A DNA stretch of 52,240 bases from Castellaniella hirudinis_A (GTDB taxonomy: Bacteria > Pseudomonadota > Gammaproteobacteria > Burkholderiales > Burkholderiaceae_B). Position 1 is the first letter of the stretch. Each line of letters begins with the position of its first letter. Positions 1 through 6,744 of the stretch are shown here, piece by piece. Under the pieces are notes generated by a model. The model did not search any database and had not been told where the DNA came from. It saw only the letters and a program-made list of their open reading frames with translations. The translations under genes were made by a program, and so were the position numbers. The stretch spans positions 1 to 52,240 of the forward strand of contig NZ_JBLGTV010000018.1 in NCBI RefSeq assembly GCF_047468865.1. The letters run 5' to 3'.

Positions 1-43
1 TGATAGTGGGTGGACACCTGTGAAAGTAGGTCATCGTCAGGCT
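1..43 (+). rRNA. rrf: 5S rRNA, 3' end (partial)
   Basis: The first ~43 bases match the 3' end of betaproteobacterial 5S rRNA (GATAGTGGGTGGACACCTGT, then GTAGGTCATCGTCAGGC). A Rho-independent terminator follows directly. The rest of the gene, and presumably a 16S-23S-5S operon, lies left of the window. Confidence 0.9.
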
Positions 44-53
44 TTTATACCGC

Positions 54-87
54 AAAACCCCCGCAGCTTATCCGCTGTGGGGGTTTT
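54..87 (+). terminator. Rho-independent terminator of the rRNA operon
   Basis: A 14-bp stem (54-67 with 74-87, one G-U pair) closes a 6-base loop. The stem is C-rich on the left and G-rich on the right and ends in TTTT. It sits 11 bases after the 5S rRNA end. Confidence 0.9.
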
Positions 88-115
88 GTCTTTGTGGCGG
101 CAAATTCGTTAGAAT
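86..115 (+). promoter_or_regulatory. Candidate sigma-70 promoter for the small membrane protein
   Basis: TTGTCT at 86-91 and TAGAAT at 110-115 are separated by 18 bp. The -35 element overlaps the end of the rRNA terminator. The pair lies about 40 bases upstream of the start codon at 158. Confidence 0.5.
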
Positions 116-157
116 GGTCTCCGATCAATTGTGGCGATTGCCCGCCCTGGAGACTTC

Positions 158-532
158 ATGATGCAAGACGAGAACACCCCTGATTTCCACGCCAGCCCCG
201 GCTTGTCGCAAGGTCAGCTGATACATGTCATGTATGCCTTGTTCGCCATCGGGGTTCTATCGGCGGGCTTCTTGGGGGCAACCGCCATCGCCGCCGTGGT
301 GATGGCTTATCTTAAGCGCGGCGACATGGTGGGCACCGTCCATGCGGGCCACATTGATTGGATCATCCGCACGTTTTGGTGGGGCTTGCTGTGGCTGGTG
401 ATCAGCGCCGCATTGGCCTTGATCTTTGTGGGCTATGTCACGGGCCTGGTGGTGTATATCTGGCTGATCTACCGCCTGATCAAGGGCTGGCTGGCCCATT
501 TTTCGGGGGAGACCCCTTTGCCGGGGCTCTAG
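158..532 (+). CDS. Small integral membrane protein, DUF4870/Tic20-like
   Basis: A 124-residue inner-membrane protein of unknown function. There are three hydrophobic stretches, about residues 24-51, 68-94 and 93-110. The arrangement, with a YLKRGDMVGT turn, then H-x-D-W-x-I-R-T-F-W and a C-terminal WLIYRLIKGWL, resembles the DUF4870-like membrane proteins common next to housekeeping genes in betaproteobacteria. The frame is open from a GTG at 131. I chose ATG 158 (another ATG follows at 161) because a GGAG sits 6-9 bases upstream and the added N-terminus looks unrelated. It is a single gene converging on the SWIB gene. The family assignment is by pattern only. Confidence 0.75.
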   Translation: MMQDENTPDFHASPGLSQGQLIHVMYALFAIGVLSAGFLGATAIAAVVMAYLKRGDMVGTVHAGHIDWIIRTFWWGLLWLVISAALALIFVGYVTGLVVYIWLIYRLIKGWLAHFSGETPLPGL

Positions 533-559
533 GCCACGGGCTGCGGCCTGTCGGGGGCC

Positions 560-587
560 GGGATGCCGTCGTTTGACGCCGCATCCC
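560..587. terminator. Hairpin between converging genes
   Basis: GGGATGC (560-566) pairs with GCATCCC (581-587), and inner CGTC/GACG pairs around a GTTT loop. It lies between the plus-strand membrane gene and the minus-strand SWIB gene. It has no T-tract, so termination activity is uncertain. Confidence 0.4.
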
Positions 588-674
588 GCTGCCGCCCGAA
601 CTGCCCTTTTGGGGGGATGTCCGGTTGCGGAACCACCCCGGGGCCCGATGGGTCGGGCCTGGGCGAAAATCGGC

Positions 675-947
675 TTACTTCAGATGCTGGCTGACCAGTT
701 TGGTCAGTTCAAACATGGAAACCTGGTCTTTGCCAAACAGCGGGCGCAGCTTGTCATCGGCGTTGATGTTGCGGCGGTTTGCCGGGTCTTGCAGGTCGTG
801 TTTTTTAATGTATTCCCAGATGCGCTTGGTCACTTCTGTGCGCGGCACGGCTTCGTTGCCAATGACCGCAGCCAGAGTTTCGCTGGGGGTCAGTGGTTTC
901 ATGAAGGCCGCATTTGGCTTGCGTGCGGGTTTAGCTGTGGTTGCCAT
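675..947 (-). CDS. SWIB/MDM2-domain protein
   Basis: A 90-residue protein that is almost entirely one SWIB fold. It begins with a basic, Ala-rich tail (about residues 1-17). Then comes the SWIB core with PLTPSETLAAVIG, the VTKRIWEYIKKHDLQDPANRR helix, I-x-A-D-D-K-L-R-P-L-F and the closing VSMFELTKLVSQHLK. SWIB domains are best known from eukaryotic SWI/SNF subunits and from fusions to chlamydial topoisomerase I. Stand-alone copies occur in Betaproteobacteria, with no settled function. The basic tail and small size suggest a nucleoid-associated protein, which is inference. The start ATG has AGGAG about 8 bases upstream on the minus strand. Confidence 0.88.
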   Translation of the reverse strand: MATTAKPARKPNAAFMKPLTPSETLAAVIGNEAVPRTEVTKRIWEYIKKHDLQDPANRRNINADDKLRPLFGKDQVSMFELTKLVSQHLK

Positions 948-1060
948 GAAACAGGCTCCTACTTGATTAAAAGAATTGCCCCCGAAGCTTAACGCGTGTT
1001 ACCGCGAAAGACAAAGCGCCCCCTCAAAATAATTCAGCTTTTTCCTCTGGTGTAGCAAAA

Positions 1061-2164
1061 ATGATCTCTGAACCTTCTCATCCGGGCCATCCTGTGGCCC
1101 CCGTGGCGTCCGGCGCGCAAACCCTGACGCTGGCGCGCCCGGATGATTGGCATCTGCATTTGCGCGATGGCGAGGTCCTGCGGGACGTCGTATCGGATTC
1201 CGCCAGGCAGTTCGGGCGCGCCATCATCATGCCCAATTTGAAGCCGCCCGTGCTGACGACCGCGGATGCCTTGGCGTATCGGGGCCGGATCGTCGAGGCG
1301 CTGCGGGCATGCGGCTTGTCCCAGGCCGATTTCCAGCCGCTGATGACTTTATACCTGACGGACAACACCGCGCCGGCGGAAATCCGCCGGGCCAAGGACA
1401 GCGGGGTGGTGCATGGGGTCAAGCTCTATCCGGCGGGCGCCACGACGCATTCGGACGCGGGGGTGACCGATCTGCTGGCCCATTGCCGCGCGGTGCTGGA
1501 TGAAATGCAGCGCGTGGGCCTGCCTTTGCTGGTTCATGGCGAAGTCACCGACCCCGCCGTGGATCTGTTCGACCGGGAGGCGGTGTTCATCGACCGGGTG
1601 ATGCGGCCGCTGCGCCAGGCTTACCCTGCCCTGAAAGTGGTGTTCGAGCACCTGACCACGGCCGAGGGGGTGGCGTATGTGCGGCAGGCCGAAGGGCCGG
1701 TGGCGGCCACGATCACGGCGCATCATCTGCTGTATAACCGCAATGCCCTGTTCAAGGGCGGGCTGCGGCCGCATTGGTACTGTCTGCCGGTTCTGAAGCG
1801 TGAGCGCCATCGCCTGGCGCTGCTGGATGCGGCCACCAGCGGAGAAGCGCGGTTTTTCCTGGGGACGGACAGCGCGCCGCACCCGCGCGGGGCGAAGGAG
1901 CAGGACTGCGGCTGCGCGGGGTGCTATACGGCGCGCCATGCGATGGCTTTGTATGCGGCGGCGTTCGAGTCCGTGGGGCGGCTGGATCGGCTGGAGGCCT
2001 TTGCCAGTCTGAATGGGCCGGGGTTTTATGGGCTGCCGGTGAATGCGGGGATGCTGACCCTGACGCGTGAGCCGGAGGTGGTGCCGGACACGCTGCCGAT
2101 GGGCGGGGATGAATTGGTGCCGCTGGCGGCGGGAGAGGCGTTGGCCTGGCGGGTGGTGGCTTAG
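1061..2164 (+). CDS. pyrC: Dihydroorotase (type II, E. coli-like)
   Basis: Catalyses reversible cyclisation of N-carbamoyl-aspartate to dihydroorotate, the third step of de novo pyrimidine synthesis, in the cytosol. At 367 residues it carries all metal-site motifs of the class: DWHLHLRDG (His31, His33), the carboxylated lysine in VKLYPAGATTHSD (Lys121), His159 in LLVHGE, His197 in FEHLTT and the catalytic Asp270 in GTDSAPH. About 20 extra N-terminal residues precede the conserved TLTLARPDDWHLH. An internal GTG at 1099 (reading ASGAQTLTLARP) is an alternative start that would give a more usual length. It is transcribed alone and converges on uup. Confidence 0.95.
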   Translation: MISEPSHPGHPVAPVASGAQTLTLARPDDWHLHLRDGEVLRDVVSDSARQFGRAIIMPNLKPPVLTTADALAYRGRIVEALRACGLSQADFQPLMTLYLTDNTAPAEIRRAKDSGVVHGVKLYPAGATTHSDAGVTDLLAHCRAVLDEMQRVGLPLLVHGEVTDPAVDLFDREAVFIDRVMRPLRQAYPALKVVFEHLTTAEGVAYVRQAEGPVAATITAHHLLYNRNALFKGGLRPHWYCLPVLKRERHRLALLDAATSGEARFFLGTDSAPHPRGAKEQDCGCAGCYTARHAMALYAAAFESVGRLDRLEAFASLNGPGFYGLPVNAGMLTLTREPEVVPDTLPMGGDELVPLAAGEALAWRVVA

Positions 2165-2228
2165 AGGGGCGGGGGCGCAGGGGAACAGCGACCCCCGGCG
2201 CCAGGTTGCGCCGGTTGACGGCGCTTGA

Positions 2229-2257
2229 CGCCGGGCGCGTGGGTGGCGCGCCCGGCG
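2229..2257. terminator. Perfect 11-bp GC hairpin between pyrC and uup
   Basis: CGCCGGGCGCG (2229-2239) is perfectly inverted at 2247-2257 around a 7-base loop. It stops 2 bases short of the uup stop codon. As the only strong structure between two converging genes, it may act in both directions. No T-tract follows. Confidence 0.5.
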
Positions 2258-2259
2258 GG

Positions 2260-4128
2260 TCAGGTTTCGCCGCGCTTGTCTTCCAGGGCAGCCCAGCGCT
2301 CGAACAGGGCGTCCAGTTGGGCGGCCAGGGTATCCAGGGCGGTTTGAATGCGGGCGGCTTCTTCGGGGCCGTCACGGTATAGATCCGGGTTGGACAGCGC
2401 GCCGGCGAGTTCGGCCTGTTCGGCTTCCAGGGCGGCAATCTGGTCGGGTAGGCTGGCCAGTTCTTCGGCTTCCCAGGGCGCCAGGCGGTTGCGGCGCGGG
2501 CGTTCGGCCTGGGCGGGGGCCGGGGCCGCGTCCGGCGCGGCCTGGCTGCGGCGCTGGCCGTCGTCGGGCGCCGCAGCTGTTTTGGCCGCGTCGCCAGCCG
2601 CAGACAGCGCGGGCTGCTCGGGTAGCGCGGATGGCCGGGGGCGCTGGGCTTCCCACTCGGCGTAGCCGCCGACGTATTCCTGCCAGTGGCCGTCGGCTTC
2701 GGCGGCGATGGTCTGGGTGACGACGTTGTCCAGGAAGCTGCGGTCGTGGCTGACCAGCAGCACCGTGCCCTGGTAGTCCTGCAACAGGTTTTCCAGCAGT
2801 TCGAGGGTGTCGATGTCCAGGTCGTTGGTGGGTTCGTCCAGCACCAGCACGTTGTGCGGCTGGGCGAACATGCGGGCCAGGGCCAGGCGGGCGCGCTCGC
2901 CGCCGGACAGGCTGGATACGGGGGAATGGGCGCGGGCGGCGGGGAACAGGAAGTCTTCCAGGTAGCTCATGACGTGCTTGCGCTGGGCGCCGATTTCCAC
3001 CCATTCGCTGCCGGGGCTGATGGTGTCGGCCAGGGTGGCGGATTCGTCCAGGCGGTCGCGCATCTGGTCGAAGTAGCCGATGGACAGATTGGTGCCCAGG
3101 CGCACCGTGCCTTGCCGGGGGGCAAGTTCGCCCAGCAGGATGCGCAGCAGCGTGGTTTTGCCCGCGCCGTTGGGGCCGATCAGGCCGATGCGGTCGCCGC
3201 GCAGGATCAGGGTGCTGAAGTCGCGGATCAGGATGCGGTCGCCAAAGCCGTGGGTGACGTGTTCGAGTTCGGCCACTTGCTTGCCCGAGCGCTGGCCGTC
3301 GCCGACGGCAAAGCGCACCTGGCCTTGCTGGTCGCGCCGGGCGGCGCGTTCGCGGCGCAGGGCTTCCAGGCGGCGCACGCGGCCTTCGTTGCGGGTGCGC
3401 CGGGCTTCGATGCCTTTGCGAATCCAGACTTCTTCCTGGGACAGCAGTTTGTCGAAGCGGGCGTTGGCCTGTTGTTCGGCTTCCAGCCACTGCGCCTTGC
3501 GCGTTTGCCAGTCGGAAAAATTGCCGGGGAAGCTGAATAGCTGGCCCCGGTCCAGTTCGATGATGCGGGTGGCGACCGCGTCCAGGAAGCGCCGGTCGTG
3601 GGTGATCAGAACGAGGGTCATGCGGGCCTGGCGCAGCAAGGTCTCCAGCCAGGCGATGCCATCGAAGTCCAGGTGGTTGGTGGGTTCGTCCAGCAAGAGC
3701 AGGTTGGGTTCTTCGACCAGCGCCCGGGCTAGGGCGACGCGCTTGCGGGTGCCGCCGGACAGGCCCGCGATCGGCAGGTCGCCCGCCAGGCCGAGGGAAT
3801 CAATGAGGGCGGCGGCGCGTGCGCCGCGCGACCAGTCTTCAGCGGCCAGATAGTCGCCTTGCAGGTACTGCAGAATGGTCTGGTCTTCGGGCAGGCTGGG
3901 CTCTTGTTCCACCGTCGCCACCCGCAGGCCTTTTTGCCGGCGGACGTCGCCGTCGTCCAGCTGGGTGCGGCCGTCCAGCACGCGCAGCAGGGAGGATTTG
4001 CCCGCGCCATTGCGGCCGATCAGGCCGATGCGTTCGCCGCTTTGCAGGGCCAGGTCGGCGTGATCCAGCAGCGGATGGTGGCCATAGGCCAGCTGCGCCT
4101 GGGTCAGCGCCAGCAGGGTGTCAGACAT
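2260..4128 (-). CDS. uup: ABC-F family ATPase Uup
   Basis: A 622-residue soluble tandem-ATPase protein without membrane segments. The first cassette has Walker A GRNGAGKS (38-45), signature LSGGT (123-127) and Walker B LLLLDEPTNHLD (143-153). The second has GPNGAGKT (318-325), LSGGE (407-411) and LVLDEPTNDLD (428-438). A linker rich in Arg and Glu (215-270) joins them. The C-terminal ~75 residues are a charged coiled coil (LPDQIAALEAEQAEL...DLYRDG) typical of Uup, which binds DNA and acts on ribosome or branched-DNA substrates. I start at ATG 4128. The open frame continues another 70 codons upstream, but that part is unlike the family and runs toward rnpB. It diverges from rnpB. Confidence 0.92.
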   Translation of the reverse strand: MSDTLLALTQAQLAYGHHPLLDHADLALQSGERIGLIGRNGAGKSSLLRVLDGRTQLDDGDVRRQKGLRVATVEQEPSLPEDQTILQYLQGDYLAAEDWSRGARAAALIDSLGLAGDLPIAGLSGGTRKRVALARALVEEPNLLLLDEPTNHLDFDGIAWLETLLRQARMTLVLITHDRRFLDAVATRIIELDRGQLFSFPGNFSDWQTRKAQWLEAEQQANARFDKLLSQEEVWIRKGIEARRTRNEGRVRRLEALRRERAARRDQQGQVRFAVGDGQRSGKQVAELEHVTHGFGDRILIRDFSTLILRGDRIGLIGPNGAGKTTLLRILLGELAPRQGTVRLGTNLSIGYFDQMRDRLDESATLADTISPGSEWVEIGAQRKHVMSYLEDFLFPAARAHSPVSSLSGGERARLALARMFAQPHNVLVLDEPTNDLDIDTLELLENLLQDYQGTVLLVSHDRSFLDNVVTQTIAAEADGHWQEYVGGYAEWEAQRPRPSALPEQPALSAAGDAAKTAAAPDDGQRRSQAAPDAAPAPAQAERPRRNRLAPWEAEELASLPDQIAALEAEQAELAGALSNPDLYRDGPEEAARIQTALDTLAAQLDALFERWAALEDKRGET

Positions 4129-4263
4129 ATCAATGCAATCTCGAAAACGCAGGCCGGCCATCATGGCGGGCCAAAACGCCATTGTCGCAGTTTGCGCCGG
4201 GCCTGACAGGCCCCCGGCCTCTGGATGTCTCGCGGCGCGGCCCAATCGGGCGGCGCACTGACG

Positions 4264-4269
4264 TACAAT
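4264..4269 (+). promoter_or_regulatory. -10 element of the rnpB promoter
   Basis: TACAAT ends 6 bases before the predicted 5' end of RNase P RNA at 4276, the expected distance. No convincing -35 hexamer lies 16-18 bp upstream. Confidence 0.6.
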
Positions 4270-4275
4270 GCGTCT

Positions 4276-4673
4276 GCGGGGCAGATCGGGCAATCGCGGG
4301 GCGCATGCCCCGAGGAAGGTCCGGACTCCATCGGGCAAGATAGCGGCTAACAGCCGTCCGGCAAGCCTTTACCGGCAAGCCGAGGAATAGGGCCACAGAG
4401 ACGAGTCTGTCATGCGGGTGCCTTCGGGCACACGGGTACGGCCACTCCGTACTGCTCGCCAATGCGTTGGCGGGGCATGGCAGGGTGAAACGCGGCAACC
4501 TCTATCTGGAGCAACATCAAATAGGCATGCGCCGGCCTTTGGCCGACAGGGCGGCCCGCCCGAGCATGCGGGTAGATGGCTAGATCACGCCAGCAATGGC
4601 CTGACCAGAGGAATGATTGCCCGCCGGGCGTGCCCGGCGTACAAAATCCGGCCTATAGATCTGTTCCGCTTTT
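4276..4673 (+). ncRNA. rnpB: RNase P RNA, class A
   Basis: Catalytic RNA that trims tRNA 5' leaders. The ends pair in a 12-bp P1 helix (4276-4287 with 4658-4669). The conserved core is present: GAGGAAGGTCCGGACTCC at 4312-4329, the GGGTGAAACGCGGCAACC region around 4480, a CAAATAGG motif near 4518, AGATGGCTAGATCACG near 4573, and the 3' core ACAAAATCCGGCCTAT at 4641-4656. The core helix P4 (GG-U-CCGGA with UCCGG-CC) differs from the E. coli sequence at two pairs, both compensated, and keeps the bulged U. P3 is a short 5-bp stem. A T-rich stretch follows P1. Confidence 0.95.
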
Positions 4674-4695
4674 CTCGTTTCGCCCATAGTCAATG

Positions 4696-4726
4696 CCGCG
4701 CATGCGGCGGGCCGCCGCATGCGCGG
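4696..4726. repeat. 31-bp palindrome, two perfect 15-bp arms
   Basis: CCGCGCATGCGGCGG at 4696-4710 is repeated in exact inverse at 4712-4726 around one G. Placed 23 bases after the end of rnpB, it could stabilise the 3' end of that RNA or act as a terminator. No T-tract follows. Confidence 0.75.
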
Positions 4727-4745
4727 ACGCGCGCCAGGGGAAGGG
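4712..4745. repeat. Diverged 34-bp direct repeat, copy 1
   Basis: This 34-base unit (CCGCCGCA...GGACGCGCGC...AGGG) recurs 66 bases downstream with 5 mismatches. It overlaps the right arm of the palindrome at 4696-4726. Confidence 0.6.
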
Positions 4746-4777
4746 CCGAGATGATGCCGCGTTCCATACTGCGCCCG

Positions 4778-4811
4778 CCGCCGCAGGCCCGGACGCGCGC
4801 AAGCGGCAGGG
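4778..4811. repeat. Diverged 34-bp direct repeat, copy 2
   Basis: Second copy of the 34-base unit, 29 of 34 positions identical to 4712-4745. The shared core is GGACGCGCGC. A further weak resemblance (CGCCGCAGGCCGG) occurs near 4870. Confidence 0.6.
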
Positions 4812-4948
4812 TGCCGCCCAGCGCCATCGCGCCCCCGCCGTCCCGAATGAGCACAAGAACCGGCGGCGCGCCGCAGGCCGGGAAATGGGACGATCCGACA
4901 GGGAGAGTCGCCTTTTGCTTGGCGGATACCAGACAGACAAACGTGTAA

Positions 4949-4998
4949 AAAGCCCGGGTGCTTTCGAGTCCGGTATCCGGGCGCCAAACCAGGGCTTT
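4949..4998 (-). terminator. Possible minus-strand terminator-like structure
   Basis: AAAGCCC (4949-4955) and GGGCTTT (4992-4998) are inverted, with an inner CCCGG/CCGGG pair (4953-4957 with 4977-4981). Read on the minus strand, GC-rich pairing is followed by TTTTT. No minus-strand gene lies upstream, so it would serve an unannotated transcript or be a relic. Confidence 0.3.
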
Positions 4999-5183
4999 GG
5001 GCAAGGCGTACAACGATGACGTCGGTTGGCCGGGCGGTTGGCAGCGCTTTGTCACGTTTTCTTTTTACAAAGGACATTCAATTCAACCTGCAATCCATTG
5101 ATTTTTCATCGTTTTTATTTTTGAATCTAAATGGGAAAAGATTGTAAGTGCTTGTTGTCATTGGATAAATTCGGATTTCCGGC

Positions 5184-5212
5184 TTGACCCGGGTCATGAG
5201 ATACCGTAGAGT
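5184..5212 (+). promoter_or_regulatory. mra promoter of the dcw operon
   Basis: TTGACC (5184-5189) and TAGAGT (5207-5212) are 17 bp apart, just upstream of mraZ. A perfect 12-bp palindrome TGACCCGGGTCA (5185-5196) lies on the -35 element. The first MraZ-type TGGGG repeat overlaps the end of the -10 element. Confidence 0.6.
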
Positions 5213-5246
5213 GGGGAAAAGTAGAATTTTGTGGACCAAAGTGGGA
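5212..5246 (+). promoter_or_regulatory. MraZ operator array (TGGGN repeats at 10-bp spacing)
   Basis: TGGGG (5212), TAGAA (5222), TGGAC (5232) and TGGGA (5242) begin exactly 10 bp apart, i.e. one helical turn each. MraZ is known to bind TGGGN direct repeats with 5-nt gaps upstream of its own gene and to repress the dcw promoter. The outer two fit fully, the third has one mismatch and the second is degenerate. The array covers the start of transcription and the mraZ leader. Confidence 0.7.
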
Positions 5247-5257
5247 GAACCACCCTC

Positions 5258-5686
5258 GTGTTTCAGGGGAGCAACGCGCTGACGCTGGATGCCAAGGGCC
5301 GGATGTCGATTCCGGCCCGGTATCGTGACGCGTTGCTGGCCGACGAACGCGGGGGCTTGACGCTCACTCGCCACCCCGATGGCTGCCTGATCCTTTATCC
5401 CCGTTCGATCTGGGAGGCAAAACGCACCCAGATTGCCGCTTTGCCGGCCAGCGCCCGCCCTTTGCAGCGGCTGTTGCTGGGCAGTGCGCTGGATGTGGAA
5501 ATGGACGGGGCGGGTCGTATCCTGGTGTCGCCCGAATTGCGGGCGGCGGCGGGCCTGACGCGCGAAGTCATGCTGTTGGGGCTGGGGTCCAATTTCGAGC
5601 TGTGGGATCGCGAGCAATGGGAGGCGCGCAGCCTGCAGGATGTCAAACAGCTGGACCCAGCCGTCCTTGAGCAGATCTCTTTCTGA
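5258..5686 (+). CDS. mraZ: Transcriptional regulator MraZ
   Basis: A 142-residue AbrB-like DNA-binding protein at the head of the dcw cluster, where the family represses its own promoter. Both D-x-x-G-R half-motifs are present: LDAKGRMSIPARYRDAL near the N-terminus and EMDGAGRILVSPELR in the second half. The frame is open from GTG 5231. I chose GTG 5258, giving VFQGSNALTLDAKGR, because the family starts there, the length matches (about 142) and GGGAGA lies about 9 bases upstream. It also leaves the operator repeats in the untranslated leader. rsmH follows after 8 bases. Confidence 0.92.
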   Translation: MFQGSNALTLDAKGRMSIPARYRDALLADERGGLTLTRHPDGCLILYPRSIWEAKRTQIAALPASARPLQRLLLGSALDVEMDGAGRILVSPELRAAAGLTREVMLLGLGSNFELWDREQWEARSLQDVKQLDPAVLEQISF

Positions 5687-5694
5687 ATTCCCCC

Positions 5695-6744
5695 ATGGCG
5701 TATTCCCACCGTACCGTTCTGTTGGAACCGGCGATCGACGCATTGTTAAGCCCTGCGTTCGGTCGCCGCGCGCCGCTGGCCGCGCCGCCGTGCGAGGGGG
5801 TGTTCGTGGATGGCACGTTCGGGCGGGGCGGGCATAGCCGCCTGCTGCTGCAGCGGCTTGCGCCGGGGGCCCGGCTGCTGGTTTTCGACAAAGACCCCGT
5901 GGCGATCGCTGCGGCGCAGGCCCTGCGCCAGCAGGATGCCCGGGTCGAGGTCATTCACGATGGCTTTGCAACGCTGCCCGCCCAGCTGGATCGGCTGGGC
6001 CTGTCCGCCGTGGACGGCGTCTTGCTGGATTTGGGGGTGTCCTCGCCGCAGATCGACGATGCCGCCCGCGGGTTTTCTTTCATGCGGGACGGCCCGCTGG
6101 ACATGCGCATGGACACCACGCGGGGCCAGACGGCCGCCGAATGGCTGGCCCAGGCGGACCAAGATCAGATCAAGGAGGTCATTGCTCATTATGGCGAAGA
6201 ACGGTTTGCTTTCCAGATTGCAAAGGCGATTGTTGCGGGCCGCGAATCCCGCCCGCTGCGCACCACGGGCGAATTGGCCCAGCTCGTCGCCGGTGTCGTC
6301 CGCACGCGCGAAAAGGGTCAACACCCGGCCACCCGCACCTTTCAGGCTATACGGATTCACATCAATGCGGAGCTTGAAGAACTCGCGCGCGCCCTCCCGG
6401 CCGCTTTGAGTCATTTGCGCCCCGGCGGGCGCCTGGCCGTCATCAGCTTTCATTCCCTGGAAGACCGCCTGGTCAAGCAATGCCTGGCGGCGGCGGCCCA
6501 TCCCGGGCAGGCGCAGGCGCGTTTGCCCATCCCCGAGAAAGATATGCCGCAGCCGTGGGTGTCGCTGCTGGGCAAGGTGCGGGCCGATGCGGACGAGGTG
6601 CGCGACAACGTGCGCGCGCGATCCGCCGTGATGCGTGTGGCGGCGCGCACGGATCGCCCCTTGGACAGCGAACAGGCCAGCCGTCTGGTGCATTTGCCGG
6701 GCCGGCGGCCCGCGGCCCGGGGTGGCCGGGGGGGGGGACGGTGA
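5695..6744 (+). CDS. rsmH: 16S rRNA (cytosine-1402 N4)-methyltransferase RsmH
   Basis: Methylates N4 of C1402 in the ribosomal P site using SAM. The 349 residues show the family order: YSHRTVLLEPAIDAL at the start, SAM loop FVDGTFGRGGHS (37-48), GVLLDLGVSSPQID (108-121), the GPLDMRMD signature (133-140), then RTFQAIRIHINAELEEL and AVISFHSLEDRLVK. The last 30 residues are Arg/Gly-rich and end RGGRGGGR. That tail is encoded in part by a run of ten G (6728-6737). The TGA stop overlaps the GTG start of ftsL. Confidence 0.95.
   Translation: MAYSHRTVLLEPAIDALLSPAFGRRAPLAAPPCEGVFVDGTFGRGGHSRLLLQRLAPGARLLVFDKDPVAIAAAQALRQQDARVEVIHDGFATLPAQLDRLGLSAVDGVLLDLGVSSPQIDDAARGFSFMRDGPLDMRMDTTRGQTAAEWLAQADQDQIKEVIAHYGEERFAFQIAKAIVAGRESRPLRTTGELAQLVAGVVRTREKGQHPATRTFQAIRIHINAELEELARALPAALSHLRPGGRLAVISFHSLEDRLVKQCLAAAAHPGQAQARLPIPEKDMPQPWVSLLGKVRADADEVRDNVRARSAVMRVAARTDRPLDSEQASRLVHLPGRRPAARGGRGGGR
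6728..6737 (+). repeat. Homopolymeric G10 tract at the rsmH-ftsL junction
   Basis: Ten consecutive G within the last codons of rsmH, 3 bases before the ftsL start codon at 6741. It is the longest homopolymer I found in the window. One inserted G shifts the rsmH frame into the ftsL frame, so the two would be read as one protein. Confidence 0.95.

Larger units (their letters stand above)
4674..5183. other. Gene-free, repeat-rich stretch between rnpB and mraZ
   Basis: About 510 bases with no convincing gene. The left half (4690-4930) is very GC-rich and holds a near-continuous palindrome (4696-4726) and two diverged 34-bp direct repeats. The middle holds nested inverted repeats (about 4949-4998) that, read on the minus strand, end in TTTTT and look like a terminator. 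The right part (5050-5180) is strikingly AT-rich for this genome. Overlapping short frames on both strands have no recognisable domain, and one runs into rnpB, so I call none of them genes. Confidence 0.7.

Noticed and set aside
4129..4338. 70-codon upstream extension of uup
   Set aside because: The added residues are unlike ABC-F N-termini, and the extension covers the rnpB promoter and 5' end.
4580..5077. Minus-strand frame of 165 codons starting near the AT-rich region
   Set aside because: Its end runs into rnpB, composition changes along its length, no family is recognisable and a terminator-like structure lies within it. A small RNA is more plausible than this protein.
5231..5257. Earlier GTG start for mraZ
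   Set aside because: It would add nine residues absent from the family and translate the MraZ operator repeats.
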